A stretch of DNA of 64,000 bases, from NCBI GenBank assembly GCA_964608025.1, contig CAZSLO010000006.1, forward strand, positions 124,001 through 188,000, given 5' to 3'. The notes under the pieces were generated by a model. That model searched no databases. It was not told where the DNA came from and saw nothing but the letters and a program-made list of their open reading frames with translations. The position numbers and the translations under genes are program-made. This document shows, piece by piece, positions 16,878 through 26,436 of this stretch. The stretch is from CAZSLO01 sp964608025 (GTDB lineage Bacteria; Chloroflexota; Dehalococcoidia; Lucifugimonadales; CAJWER01). How positions within the stretch are numbered: the stretch's first letter is position 1; each line of letters opens with the position of its first letter.

Positions 16878-19800
16878 TCAGTCTTCGTCTTTTATAACAT
16901 CATCTTGTTTTTCATTTCCCAGTTCTTCAGAAACTATCTCGGTCCCATCCGTTACTTCTTCTTGTCCAATTACGGAGGAGAGTTCGTCATCCCCTGTTAT
17001 TGTTTCAGATGAGTCATTTAATCCATCTATACCTTCAACAACTTCGAGTGTAGGCTCATCTTCAAGGATATTATTATCAGCACCATTGCCTAGATCGATT
17101 AAGTCAGGATCGTCATGCATCAGCTCTACTGATAATCCTAGGCTCTGTAATTCCTTTAGTAACACATGGAACGACTCCGGAATGCCCGGCTGCAAGATAT
17201 CTTCGCCCTTGACAATAGCTTCATAGGTTTTTACACGACCAACCACATCATCAGACTTCACCGTGAGCATCTCTTGTAAGTTATACGCTGCGCTATAGGC
17301 TTCTAGAGCCCAAACCTCCATTTCTCCAACCCGCTGTCCTCCAAATTGTGCCTTGCCGCCAAGAGGTTGCTGGGTGATAAGAGAATATGGCCCTGTGGAT
17401 CTTGCATGGATTTTGTCCTCGACCAAGTGAATCAATTTCATCATGTAGATATATCCAACCGCTATAGGCTGGTCAAATGGCTCTCCGGACCGACCGTCAT
17501 ACAAAATAGACTTGCCCAATATGGGAGCACAGGCGACTTGTTCCCTATTCAATCTAAGCGCCTCTTCCCTAACATCTTCTATTTGCATCCCCGTCACATC
17601 TTTGCCAATTTCATCTCTAAACCAAATTTCAAGGCATGCCTTACGAGCTTCTCCGGCTACAGGTCTCGTAACAATCTTTTCAAAATCATAACCCCGTTCC
17701 CCTAGCCAAGTACGTGTCTTGCTCAAATCAATGTGTGAAGTACCTGATTCATCAATTGGGCGAGGATCTATCGCCCCTGACTGTTCTATCAACCAAGCCT
17801 GACCCAGAGCATCTTCAATAGCAACATCTTCTGCACCATCAAAAACAGGAGTAGTGGCCTTAAAACCAAGTTGTTTAGCCGCCCTGCCAAGATGTGTTTC
17901 TAGCACCTGTCCCAAATTCATTCGCGCCGGGACACCGATAGGATTGAGAATGATGTCAACAGGCGTCCCGTCCGGCAAAAAAGGAAGATCTTCTTCGGGA
18001 AGTATCTGGGAAATTACGCCCTTGTTGCCATGCCTTCCTGCCATCTTGTCACCAGCTGCGATTTTTCGAGTCTGAGCTATCCATAACCTAACAAGCTTGT
18101 TTACACCAGGTGACAGTGAATCCCCGTTTTCTTTACTGAATACCTTGGCTGCAATAATCTTGCCCCGCTCACCGTGAGGAACTCGCAGAGACGTGTCTCG
18201 TACGTCACGTGCCTTCTCACCAAATATTGCGCGAAGAAGTTTCTCTTCTGCACTAAGTTCTGTTTCACCCTTAGGGGTTATCTTTCCCACTAGAATATCG
18301 CCCGGGCCAACCTCGGCACCGATCATGATGATCCCATCTTCATCTAGGTTATGGAGGCTCTCATCACCTACATTGGGAATATCACGAGTCACTTCTTCAG
18401 GACCCAATTTAGTATCCCGGGCTTCTATCTCGTGTTTCTCGATGTGTATGGAAGTGAAGCGATCGTCTTTAACCAAACGGTCGCTGATAATTATCGCATC
18501 CTCAAAGTTATATCCTTCCCAACTCATAAAAGCTACCAAAAGATTCTGTCCAAGCGCCAATTCACCTTGATCCGTTGAGGAGCTATCAGCAAGAAAATCT
18601 CCTTTTGAGACCAACTCTCCTACATCAACATTTGAACGCTGATTAATACAAGTGCCCTGATTACTCCGAACAAATTTCCTCAAAGGATGTTGGTGAACCT
18701 CTCCTTGGTCGTCTCTAACAACAATCTCGTCTGCAGTTGCGTTTGTCACAACTCCGTCTGTTTTTGAAACAACTATTTGGCCACTGTCTAAGGCCACGCG
18801 ACGTTCAAGTCCAGTTCCTACTAGAGGTGCCTCTGGGCGCAATAATGGGACGGCCTGTCGCTGCATGTTAGATCCCATAAGAGCCCGGTTGGCATCGTCA
18901 TGTTCAAGGAAAGGGATCAGGGAAGTCGAAACGCTAACCAATTGCATCGGAGAAACATCCATGTAGCTTATGTTCTCTGAAAGTTCAGCAGAAACACCTT
19001 CTCCTATACGAGTCTCTATAGTTTCATTAATAAATTGGCCAACTTCGTCAATTGGAGATGTCGCTTGAGCAATGTGAACCCGTTCTTCATCATCAGCAGT
19101 CAAATATTCAATGTCCTCATTGCTAGACGATACGTAAGGTTTAACTAGTAGTTCTTGTTCCGTAAGCTTGGCTATACGTGTGTGTATACCTTTTGATATA
19201 CGGCCTCCAGTGGAGATGATTTTTTTACCATCGGCATCGAAAATATCTTGTTGAACGATTCGTCCGAGCAATCCAGAGTCTTTAGAAGAAACCGTGTTCT
19301 TGATTTTTCTATAAGGCGTCTGTAAGAAACCAAACTCGTTTGTCCTGGCATACGTCGCTAAAGATCCCAGTAATCCAATATTTGGACCCTCTGGTGTTTC
19401 AATCGGACAAATTCGGCCATAGTGAGAATGGTGTACGTCTCGAACGTCAAACCCTGCACGTTCTCTAGAAAGACCTCCTGGGCCAAGGGCCGACAATCTC
19501 CGCTTATGAGTTAGTTCGTCTAGAGGATTGGTCTGTTGCATAAATTGAGATAATTGCGAACCACCGAAGAATTCTCTAACTGAAGCAACAACCGGCCTAA
19601 TATTAATTAACGCAGCAGGCGTTGCAGTTGCTGGATCCAGCTGGGTCGTCATACGTTCTTTGATAACCCGTTCCATCCTAAGTAACCCAACCCTAACCTG
19701 CATCTGTATCAATTCTCCGACAGAACGTACTCTTCGGTTACCAAGATGATCTATGTCATCACCTGTTTCTTCCCCATTATTTATCTGTATCATCATCCTC

Positions 19801-20741
19801 AACAGGCTGATGATATCTTCCTTAGACAAGGTGCGGTGATCAGGGTCGGAGTCCAGTCCTAGTCTTCGGTTGAGCTTATAGCGTCCAACCCGATTCAAGT
19901 CATATCTCCTCGGATTAAAAAACAGGTTGTCTAGTAGGTCCTTTGCGTTTTCTACACTGGGAGGTTCTCCAGGTCGAAGACGTCGGTAGAACTCTATCAA
20001 TGCTTCTTCATGGCTACCGATCTCGATGTCTTTATCTATCGTGGATTTGATGTACGGATGTTCTGGGTCTATATCCACATCAGAGAAGAGTTCAATTATC
20101 TCTTCATCGGAGATGTAACCCATAGCCCTGAGGAGCATAGAAACAGGACTCTTGCGCTTCCGGTCAACCTTGACGGAAATCACGTCCTTAGTGCTCGTCT
20201 CGAATTCCATCCAGGCTCCACGACTTGGAATTAGTTTTGCCGATGCTAATGGCCTACCCGTGGTCGTATGCGCAAGAGTGGTGAAATAAACTCCTGGAGA
20301 CCTTACAAGCTGGCTTACCACAACTCTTTCCGCACCATTGATAATAAATGTGCCAGTAGACGTCATAATCGGTATATCACCGATGAACAAATCCTGTATC
20401 TTACGTTCCCCTTGGGCAGGACCTGGTGCAACAGTTGTTAATTGAACCCTGACATGAAGAGCAGCAGAGAACGTAGTTTCATTCTCACGACATTCTTCTT
20501 CAGTAAATACTGGGTCATCAAATCTATGTTCAAGAAAATTTAGTTCAAATCTACCGGCTGGATGGTCCCCTATTGGCGATATCTCTTCGAATAATTCCCC
20601 GAGACCTTTGGTCTTTAACCAATCAAAGGAGTCAATCTGCGACTGAATGAGGTTAGGAACCCCAAGTACATCTGGCATAGTGGAATAAACGCGTCTGCCT
20701 GGAAGATCATCTCTCACCTGTCTCAACCTAGAAACTACCAT
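16878..20741 (-). CDS. rpoB: DNA-directed RNA polymerase subunit beta
   Basis: This 1287-residue protein is the beta subunit of RNA polymerase. It has the rifampicin-region block with 'Thr-His-Lys-Arg-Arg-Leu-Ser-Ala-Leu-Gly-Pro-Gly-Gly', 'Pro-Glu-Gly-Pro-Asn-Ile-Gly', and the C-terminal 'Gly-Gly-Lys-Ala-Gln-Phe-Gly-Gly-Gln' clamp segment. The C-terminus carries an acidic, Asp/Glu-rich tail of about 70 residues that most beta subunits lack. In the rifampicin region the residue matching E. coli Asp516 is Gln. A good sigma-70-like promoter lies about 150 bases upstream (20894-20922), and the start has a GGAG ribosome site. The usual upstream rplJ-rplL genes are not here. Confidence 0.99.
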   Translation of the reverse strand: MVVSRLRQVRDDLPGRRVYSTMPDVLGVPNLIQSQIDSFDWLKTKGLGELFEEISPIGDHPAGRFELNFLEHRFDDPVFTEEECRENETTFSAALHVRVQLTTVAPGPAQGERKIQDLFIGDIPIMTSTGTFIINGAERVVVSQLVRSPGVYFTTLAHTTTGRPLASAKLIPSRGAWMEFETSTKDVISVKVDRKRKSPVSMLLRAMGYISDEEIIELFSDVDIDPEHPYIKSTIDKDIEIGSHEEALIEFYRRLRPGEPPSVENAKDLLDNLFFNPRRYDLNRVGRYKLNRRLGLDSDPDHRTLSKEDIISLLRMMIQINNGEETGDDIDHLGNRRVRSVGELIQMQVRVGLLRMERVIKERMTTQLDPATATPAALINIRPVVASVREFFGGSQLSQFMQQTNPLDELTHKRRLSALGPGGLSRERAGFDVRDVHHSHYGRICPIETPEGPNIGLLGSLATYARTNEFGFLQTPYRKIKNTVSSKDSGLLGRIVQQDIFDADGKKIISTGGRISKGIHTRIAKLTEQELLVKPYVSSSNEDIEYLTADDEERVHIAQATSPIDEVGQFINETIETRIGEGVSAELSENISYMDVSPMQLVSVSTSLIPFLEHDDANRALMGSNMQRQAVPLLRPEAPLVGTGLERRVALDSGQIVVSKTDGVVTNATADEIVVRDDQGEVHQHPLRKFVRSNQGTCINQRSNVDVGELVSKGDFLADSSSTDQGELALGQNLLVAFMSWEGYNFEDAIIISDRLVKDDRFTSIHIEKHEIEARDTKLGPEEVTRDIPNVGDESLHNLDEDGIIMIGAEVGPGDILVGKITPKGETELSAEEKLLRAIFGEKARDVRDTSLRVPHGERGKIIAAKVFSKENGDSLSPGVNKLVRLWIAQTRKIAAGDKMAGRHGNKGVISQILPEEDLPFLPDGTPVDIILNPIGVPARMNLGQVLETHLGRAAKQLGFKATTPVFDGAEDVAIEDALGQAWLIEQSGAIDPRPIDESGTSHIDLSKTRTWLGERGYDFEKIVTRPVAGEARKACLEIWFRDEIGKDVTGMQIEDVREEALRLNREQVACAPILGKSILYDGRSGEPFDQPIAVGYIYMMKLIHLVEDKIHARSTGPYSLITQQPLGGKAQFGGQRVGEMEVWALEAYSAAYNLQEMLTVKSDDVVGRVKTYEAIVKGEDILQPGIPESFHVLLKELQSLGLSVELMHDDPDLIDLGNGADNNILEDEPTLEVVEGIDGLNDSSETITGDDELSSVIGQEEVTDGTEIVSEELGNEKQDDVIKDED

Positions 20742-20893
20742 ACCTATTGATTCTCCTTACAAGAAAATGAGCACTTTGCCAGCTACGCGCGCAGGACTAA
20801 TGGTTACTTTGATAAAAATGACAAAAAGGTCCCACACTTTGATAAAGGTGGCGACGACCCTGGAGTAGCTTAGGGCGGACTTTCACACAATCG

Positions 20894-20922
20894 ATCTTAC
20901 ATTATGGGATCCTTATTGTCAA
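20894..20922 (-). promoter_or_regulatory. Sigma-70-like promoter for rpoBC
   Basis: On the minus strand, TTGACA (20922-20917) and TAAGAT (20899-20894) are separated by 17 bases. The implied transcript has a leader of roughly 145 bases before the rpoB ATG. The leader region holds an 11-base direct repeat ACTTTGATAAA (plus-strand 20806-20816 and 20836-20846) of unknown meaning. Confidence 0.65.
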
Positions 20923-20927
20923 TTTTC

Positions 20928-21566
20928 CTATTTTCTAGATTCAAGTTTTGGATCTGAAGTTGGCGCACAAAGATAGCCACCAGGTTTTGTTATATCAATA
21001 AATCTCACCTCATCCCCAGTATTCAAGCCATGTGAATTACTTACCCCTGCTGCCAATTCCAAAACATGTGACGCCCCGACTCTAGGATTGACTCTAACAA
21101 TTTCTATGTCCGGTGTTCCTTGCGGGGAGGGTGGTAAATCTGGGGTTATTTCTACGATTTTGCAATCCGACCCTATCCAGAGTATATCGATAGAAAAAAG
21201 CATCCCTTTCGTCCAGTACGAATAGGGTGTTCCAGTGGGATACAAAAACAGCATACCTGACATGGGATCGAGGGATTCACGGCCTGACAATCCTTGGGCA
21301 CGTTCATCAGGAGTGGCCGCCACATCAACAAAGAAAGATGTGTCTCCCACTGTCACCACTGAATGATTCCTGTGATCGTTTTTATATAAACCCTGCACAA
21401 TATCAGTCGTGGATGAAAACTTTTCAGCATGATTTTTTGTTTCTGAAATTGTGTTACTAGTTCCACGTCGGGAAAAATCTTCGGTATTTATACAACCCAC
21501 GAGTAGTAAAACTAGTGCTAGAAATTGGGGAACAACAATATGTGATGAGAAATTGTACCTTCTCAA
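20928..21566 (-). CDS. DUF192 family lipoprotein
   Basis: This 212-residue protein has a signal peptide ending in the lipobox-like 'Leu-Leu-Leu-Val-Gly-Cys' near residue 25, then a linker and a DUF192 domain from about residue 72. The domain shows 'Ala-Gln-Gly-Leu-Ser-Gly-Arg', 'Gly-Met-Leu-Phe-Leu-Tyr', 'Tyr-Trp-Thr-Lys-Gly-Met' and 'Ile-Asp-Ile-Leu-Trp-Ile'. DUF192 proteins are small, often exported beta-rich proteins without a settled function. The start overlaps the end of mutS2 by 4 bases, so they are translationally coupled. It is probably anchored to the outer face of the cytoplasmic membrane. Confidence 0.85.
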   Translation of the reverse strand: MRRYNFSSHIVVPQFLALVLLLVGCINTEDFSRRGTSNTISETKNHAEKFSSTTDIVQGLYKNDHRNHSVVTVGDTSFFVDVAATPDERAQGLSGRESLDPMSGMLFLYPTGTPYSYWTKGMLFSIDILWIGSDCKIVEITPDLPPSPQGTPDIEIVRVNPRVGASHVLELAAGVSNSHGLNTGDEVRFIDITKPGGYLCAPTSDPKLESRK

Positions 21567-23989
21567 GTCAAATTGACGTAGGTTGCCCCATCACCACCAT
21601 TGTCAGGGGTTTCAGGCCTAAAGGACTTCACCAGGTGGTAATCCTTCAATAAATGACGTACTCCGTCTCTCAAAATACCACCACCCTTTCCATGAATAAT
21701 ACGAACCGAGCTTAGGCCATCCCTAAGCGCTTTATCCAAAAATTCTTCTACAGACAATAACGCATCTTCAGACTGCATACCTCTCAAATCAAGATCAGCA
21801 GAATTGAGAACCGGTCCTAGATCTACATTGATGCCGGCTGGGGCCTGATCTACCGGGATAGGCTCAATTGTTCTAGTCAACCTCCCAATACCAACCTTCA
21901 AATTGACATTACCAACTCTCACAACCGCTTCTTGACCCCTTTCGTCAACAAATTTAACAACACCTTGAATATTCATACCTTGCACATCGACCAGTTGCCC
22001 AGGGCTTAACGGCCCTTTTGCCATCTCTCTTTTTCTTGAAACAATGTTCCGGCCAAGCACAGCAATCTCGTTTTTTGTTTCCTCTAAAACTGTTCCTGCG
22101 TTGTCAATATCCAAATCAATTGGTTCTTTATCAGAATCAGATATAGACCAAGAAAGTGCAGCTTTAGCGCGTTGCATCCTCTTCCGCAATCGATCATATT
22201 CACTTTCAATATCTTGCCTAAATTCTTCGAGAATCTGGTCTCTCGAAACTTCGATCTCTTCGAGCTTAAGACTCAAAGCATCTCGGGAAGCTTCTGTTTG
22301 GGAATGAAGATTAGCCACGTCTTCCAATCTCTCCTTGAGTTGCTGTCGTGAAGATTGAAGCTCCCTAAGCCAGTCTTCAAAACGAACATGTTGTGGTTCC
22401 ATCAATGATCGGGCATCTTCCAAAATCTCATCTGGCAAACCCATTTGTTCTCCGACCGAGATCGCATAACTCCTTCCTGGCAATCCAAGTGTCAGGTGAT
22501 ATGTCGGCCTCATTGTCTTGGAATCTAGCTCAACACTGGCATTATTCATACCATTCATAGAATCTGCATGGGCTGCAACATTCCGATGATGGGTAGTTAC
22601 AATAGTCCAAGAACCTATCCCGCATATATGATTCAGTAATGCCTTTGCCAAAGCCGACCCCTCTTCAGGATCAGTACTAGACCCTAGCTCATCGAGCAAA
22701 ACCAAAGAGCTAGGACTAACATGCCTCAAAATTGCAGAGAGATTACGAACATGGGCACCAAACGTCGATGTAGAATCCTTGATATCCTGATGATCTCCGA
22801 TGTCTGTGAAGATCCCATCAAACACAGGCATGGTGCTACCAGGTTCCACTGAAACCGGCAGTCCCGATTGGTGCATTAAAGCCAATAGCCCCATTGTCTT
22901 TAGAGCCGCAGTTTTTCCTCCCATATTCGGTCCAGTGATGACCAATATGGACCAGTCTGCGCCAATCTGGATATTGATCGGCATGGCAGTTTCACCCAGC
23001 AGTGGATGCCTGGCCTGAATAAGTTGTACCAGAGAGTTGTCATTTTGTTCACTTTGGATAGTAATAGGATGACTGAACAACTTGGAACCAAATTTCGCCC
23101 GGGCCATGATGAAGTCTAGTCTGGCAGTAAGCCTAGTACCGCAGTCAATTTCGTTGGATAGAATTCCTACAGCGTTGGATAGATCACGTAACACAAGTTC
23201 TGTCTCGCGTTTTTCTTCGAGAACAAGCTCGCGCCATTGGTTCCCTAGATCCACAGTCGTTATAGGTTCTATAAACAATGTAGCACCAGTATTTGAAGCC
23301 CCGTGTACTACACCGGGTATCCTATGTCGGTGATCTGTCTTGATTTGAATCACCAACCTATCGGAACGCAATGAGATTACTTGATCCTGAAGTGACTCAA
23401 CACCATCAGGCGAGTTTATTACTAAACCCAGCGCCAATTCCAATTCTTTATAAACCCTTCTCACTTCCTCGCGAAGCATCCCTAAACCAGGGGAAGCATT
23501 ATCCAATACCTCTCCCAAGGCGCCAATACTCGAGCCAATTTGCCGACTTATTTCATCAAGATCGGGTATTTGTTCGGCAACATCTCCAAGGATTGGGGTA
23601 GAGTCGCCAAAGGAACCTACCGTCGACTTCGCGTTACGCTGTAACTCAATCATCTCCGATATTTCTAGAAGTTCCTGGCCTGTAAGCAAACCGTTTTTTG
23701 AGGCACGTGCAACAGAACTTGAAACGTCCTTTACAGATCTAAGAATCAAATCCTTGCCATCTTCGAGAATAGTAATTGCCTCAGCGGTCTCCAAATGTAA
23801 CTGGACAATCTCTCCATGGATAAATGATGGGACCATAGAAAGGGCCATTTGGCGCGACTGTTCCAAGGTTGTATTTGAGGCTAGCCCAAATCGCACTTCA
23901 GGGAAGTCTAGTAGGCGAAGGGATTCCTCCAACAAGTGGTTGCGTTCTAGAACAAGATTCGGGTATCTATCTAAAGCAGGCTCTCCCAT
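21563..23989 (-). CDS. mutS2: MutS2 family ATPase/endonuclease with Smr domain
   Basis: The 808-residue protein has the MutS2 architecture: an N-terminal helical core, a MutS ATPase with Walker A 'Gly-Pro-Asn-Met-Gly-Gly-Lys-Thr' around residue 355 and Walker B 'Val-Leu-Leu-Asp-Glu-Leu-Gly-Ser-Ser-Thr-Asp-Pro', a long coiled coil (about 520-625), a KOW-like domain and a C-terminal Smr domain with 'Leu-Asp-Leu-Arg-Gly' and 'His-Gly-Lys-Gly-Gly-Gly'. MutS2 lacks mismatch-binding domain I. It acts against recombination intermediates and, in some bacteria, on collided ribosomes. It is transcribed divergently from thrB, and a perfect palindrome sits between them. Confidence 0.96.
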   Translation of the reverse strand: MGEPALDRYPNLVLERNHLLEESLRLLDFPEVRFGLASNTTLEQSRQMALSMVPSFIHGEIVQLHLETAEAITILEDGKDLILRSVKDVSSSVARASKNGLLTGQELLEISEMIELQRNAKSTVGSFGDSTPILGDVAEQIPDLDEISRQIGSSIGALGEVLDNASPGLGMLREEVRRVYKELELALGLVINSPDGVESLQDQVISLRSDRLVIQIKTDHRHRIPGVVHGASNTGATLFIEPITTVDLGNQWRELVLEEKRETELVLRDLSNAVGILSNEIDCGTRLTARLDFIMARAKFGSKLFSHPITIQSEQNDNSLVQLIQARHPLLGETAMPINIQIGADWSILVITGPNMGGKTAALKTMGLLALMHQSGLPVSVEPGSTMPVFDGIFTDIGDHQDIKDSTSTFGAHVRNLSAILRHVSPSSLVLLDELGSSTDPEEGSALAKALLNHICGIGSWTIVTTHHRNVAAHADSMNGMNNASVELDSKTMRPTYHLTLGLPGRSYAISVGEQMGLPDEILEDARSLMEPQHVRFEDWLRELQSSRQQLKERLEDVANLHSQTEASRDALSLKLEEIEVSRDQILEEFRQDIESEYDRLRKRMQRAKAALSWSISDSDKEPIDLDIDNAGTVLEETKNEIAVLGRNIVSRKREMAKGPLSPGQLVDVQGMNIQGVVKFVDERGQEAVVRVGNVNLKVGIGRLTRTIEPIPVDQAPAGINVDLGPVLNSADLDLRGMQSEDALLSVEEFLDKALRDGLSSVRIIHGKGGGILRDGVRHLLKDYHLVKSFRPETPDNGGDGATYVNLT

Positions 23990-24000
23990 TATCCTTCATC

Positions 24001-24018
24001 CTCTTAAGACTCTTAAGA
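24001..24018. repeat. Tandem 9-base direct repeat
   Basis: CTCTTAAGA occurs twice back to back at 24001-24009 and 24010-24018. It lies just outside the mutS2 start and 10 bases from the large palindrome, so it may be part of the same control region. Confidence 0.7.
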
Positions 24019-24028
24019 TAAATAGCAT

Positions 24029-24067
24029 GGTCTGTGTAATGAATTGTATCAATTCATTACACAGACC
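24029..24067. promoter_or_regulatory. Perfect 18-bp inverted repeat between divergent mutS2 and thrB
   Basis: Arms at 24029-24046 and 24050-24067 are exact reverse complements, separated only by TAT. The arm reads GGTCTGTGTAATGAATTG. It begins 40 bases upstream of the mutS2 ATG and ends 99 bases upstream of the thrB ATG. There is no T-run, and both flanking genes point away from it, so it is not an obvious terminator. It could be an operator, a transcribed hairpin in a 5' leader, or a repeat element. Confidence 0.7.
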
Positions 24068-24166
24068 CACTTGCCCAACGCTCAGGATAATCATGATGAC
24101 ATGATATTATTAGAATAAGGTAATCTGGCCGTTCCTAACTACTATAACCACCTTACTGTAAAAACG

Positions 24167-25075
24167 ATGTCTACTCATATAACTCTTAAGGTACCAGCGA
24201 CAACTGCAAATCTCGGTTCTGGGTACGACTGCATTGGCATGGCTTTAGATATATGGAATACCGTTACCTTCACGACAGACTCTTCTGGGTTGGAGATTAG
24301 TGGTGAAGGTGCTTCGGAGCTATCTGGCGGCAAAGACAATTTAGTTTACAGTGCATTTTCATTCCTTTTCAAAAATTTGGGTATTCCGATTCCTGAGATT
24401 GCGATTTCCTGTCATAACAAAATTCCTATAAGTAGAGGTCTTGGTAGTAGTTCAGCCTCCATAATTTCGGGGTTATTAGCAGCCAATCAATTATGCGATA
24501 GTCGATACAATAACGAAGAGATTCTGGCCATGGCAACTGAAATTGAAGGCCACTCCGACAACGTTTCTGCAGCCTTGTTTGGAGGACTACAAATAGTCCT
24601 GAAAAGCACGGACAGTATCTTCACATCAACGGTCCCAATACCCAAAATGTTAAGCGCGGTGGTTTTTATACCTGACCAGTCCATTGACACAAGAGATGCT
24701 CGGTCGCTGTTAGGAAAATCAGTCAAAAGGAGTGACGCCGTATTTAACATGAGTAGGGTTGCGCTGCTAATCAATGGAATGTCCACAGGCAACTTGTCAC
24801 TCCTCAAAACCGCTACGGAAGACCGACTACATCAACAAGCTCGGGAGAAAATATTTCCCGCCATGAAACCCATCATCAAGGCTGCCTTGGATTCAGGAGC
24901 TTTGGGTGCATTTCTTTCCGGATCTGGCTCTGCAATACTCGCCCTTGTAAACGATCGACATATGACTATTGGATACGAGATGGCAGAAGCCGCGTCGAAA
25001 TCAGGTGTATCAGGGCACTTTGAAATCACTAAACCTTCCGTCAAGGGGGCCCAAGTAGAAGTGGATTCAAGGTAG
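24167..25075 (+). CDS. thrB: Homoserine kinase
   Basis: The 302-residue protein is a GHMP-family kinase that phosphorylates homoserine to O-phosphohomoserine in threonine synthesis. It shows 'Val-Pro-Ala-Thr-Thr-Ala-Asn-Leu-Gly-Ser-Gly-Tyr-Asp' at residues 8-20, the ATP loop 'Pro-Ile-Ser-Arg-Gly-Leu-Gly-Ser-Ser-Ser-Ala' near residue 87, and a C-terminal 'Gly-Ala-Phe-Leu-Ser-Gly-Ser-Gly-Ser'. Length matches the family. The next gene, aspartokinase, starts five bases after its stop, so the first and a later step of the pathway are co-expressed. Threonine synthase is not in the window. Confidence 0.96.
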   Translation: MSTHITLKVPATTANLGSGYDCIGMALDIWNTVTFTTDSSGLEISGEGASELSGGKDNLVYSAFSFLFKNLGIPIPEIAISCHNKIPISRGLGSSSASIISGLLAANQLCDSRYNNEEILAMATEIEGHSDNVSAALFGGLQIVLKSTDSIFTSTVPIPKMLSAVVFIPDQSIDTRDARSLLGKSVKRSDAVFNMSRVALLINGMSTGNLSLLKTATEDRLHQQAREKIFPAMKPIIKAALDSGALGAFLSGSGSAILALVNDRHMTIGYEMAEAASKSGVSGHFEITKPSVKGAQVEVDSR

Positions 25076-25080
25076 ACCTT

Positions 25081-26313
25081 TTGTCAATCATCGTCCAGAA
25101 ATACGGCGGCAGTTCTCTACCCGATACTCGATCTATACTCAAGGTCGCAAGTCGTATAGCAAAAGCGCGAGAATCGGGAGACAGTATCGTGGTCGTAGTG
25201 TCGGCAATGGGCAAAACGACTGACCTGCTAATAGATATGGCAAAGAGTATTTCTGACAGAACTGATCCCAGGGAGCTTGATGCACTTTTATCCACCGGGG
25301 AACTTCAAAGCTGCTCTCTAATGACCATGGCACTGCATTCACTGGGATGCTCTGCAATTTCGCTCAGCGGGGCTCAGGCCGGCATACTTACAGATGCAAG
25401 GCATCGTAGAGCTAAGATTGCCATAGTAGATCCAAAAAGAATCATAGAAGAACTAGACAGCGGTAAGATAGTTATAGTCGCTGGGTTCCAGGGAATCAAC
25501 GAAGATCTTGACATCACTACCTTGGAAAGAGGTGGTTCAGACACAAGCGCAATAGCAATAGCTGCTGGCCTAGATGCTTCACGTTGTGAGATATATACAG
25601 ATGTCGACGGCATCTTTACAGCTGACCCACGACGAATACCTAATGCCCGTATGTTAGATGAAATAGGTTTCGAAGAGATGCTAGAACTAGCAAGCTACGG
25701 CGCGAAATTCCCACCACAGGCTATAGAAATGGCCTTGGTCTACGATATACCTATTTTGGTCGCGTCTAGCTCTAGTGAAATATCCGGAACGCTTATACAT
25801 AAGGAATCTAACGTGAATACAACAGTAGGCCAAATACGCAATAGAGCAAGAGCAATTGCTACTGATTCAAACGTAGCAAAGATTACGGCACGTGGACTCA
25901 AAGACCATATAGGTCTCCAAGCAAAGATTTTTGGACCACTTGCAAATGCAGATATTAGCGTAGACATGATAGTCCAAAACGCAAGTGTCAACGGATTAAC
26001 CGATCTAACCTTCACTGTGGCACGCGATGACTTAACGTCCGCAATGGAAATTACAAATCCCGTAGCTTGTTCATTGGGAGCGGTTTCGGTTACAAATTCA
26101 TCAGATCTGGCCAAAGTCACGGTCGTTGGCACTGGGATGCAAGATGTTCCTGGGTATGCCTCGAGGATGTTCCAGGCACTATATGAAGATGGAATAGCTA
26201 TTGAACTAATATCCACCTCAGAAATCAGAATCACTTGTGTTGTTAAGGAAATTCGGCTAAATGACGCGGCCAGAGTACTACATAAAGCCTTCGAACTAGA
26301 TCAATGCGTATAA
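25081..26313 (+). CDS. lysC: Aspartokinase
   Basis: This 410-residue protein catalyses ATP-dependent phosphorylation of aspartate, the entry step to lysine, threonine and methionine. It begins at TTG with 'Val-Gln-Lys-Tyr-Gly-Gly-Ser-Ser', the family motif. Other marks are 'Thr-Leu-Glu-Arg-Gly-Gly-Ser-Asp-Thr-Ser' and 'Thr-Asp-Val-Asp-Gly-Ile'. Two ACT domains occupy the C-terminal third (about 265-405), so feedback control by lysine or threonine is likely. It is a single-function enzyme without a homoserine dehydrogenase fusion. It follows thrB by five bases. Confidence 0.97.
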   Translation: MSIIVQKYGGSSLPDTRSILKVASRIAKARESGDSIVVVVSAMGKTTDLLIDMAKSISDRTDPRELDALLSTGELQSCSLMTMALHSLGCSAISLSGAQAGILTDARHRRAKIAIVDPKRIIEELDSGKIVIVAGFQGINEDLDITTLERGGSDTSAIAIAAGLDASRCEIYTDVDGIFTADPRRIPNARMLDEIGFEEMLELASYGAKFPPQAIEMALVYDIPILVASSSSEISGTLIHKESNVNTTVGQIRNRARAIATDSNVAKITARGLKDHIGLQAKIFGPLANADISVDMIVQNASVNGLTDLTFTVARDDLTSAMEITNPVACSLGAVSVTNSSDLAKVTVVGTGMQDVPGYASRMFQALYEDGIAIELISTSEIRITCVVKEIRLNDAARVLHKAFELDQCV

Positions 26314-26436
26314 GATGTATGGCGATTCACGAACCTCATGAGCCATTTTACTTAAATCGACCCTGCCCTATTGATTGTAGTCCGTAAATCAAAGACGTCG
26401 TGAAGCAATTTAAGACTTTGCCAACTGGAGTAACGG

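Noticed and set aside
24029..24067. Calling the 18-bp palindrome a rho-independent terminator
   Set aside because: Both neighbouring genes are transcribed away from it and no T-run follows on either side.
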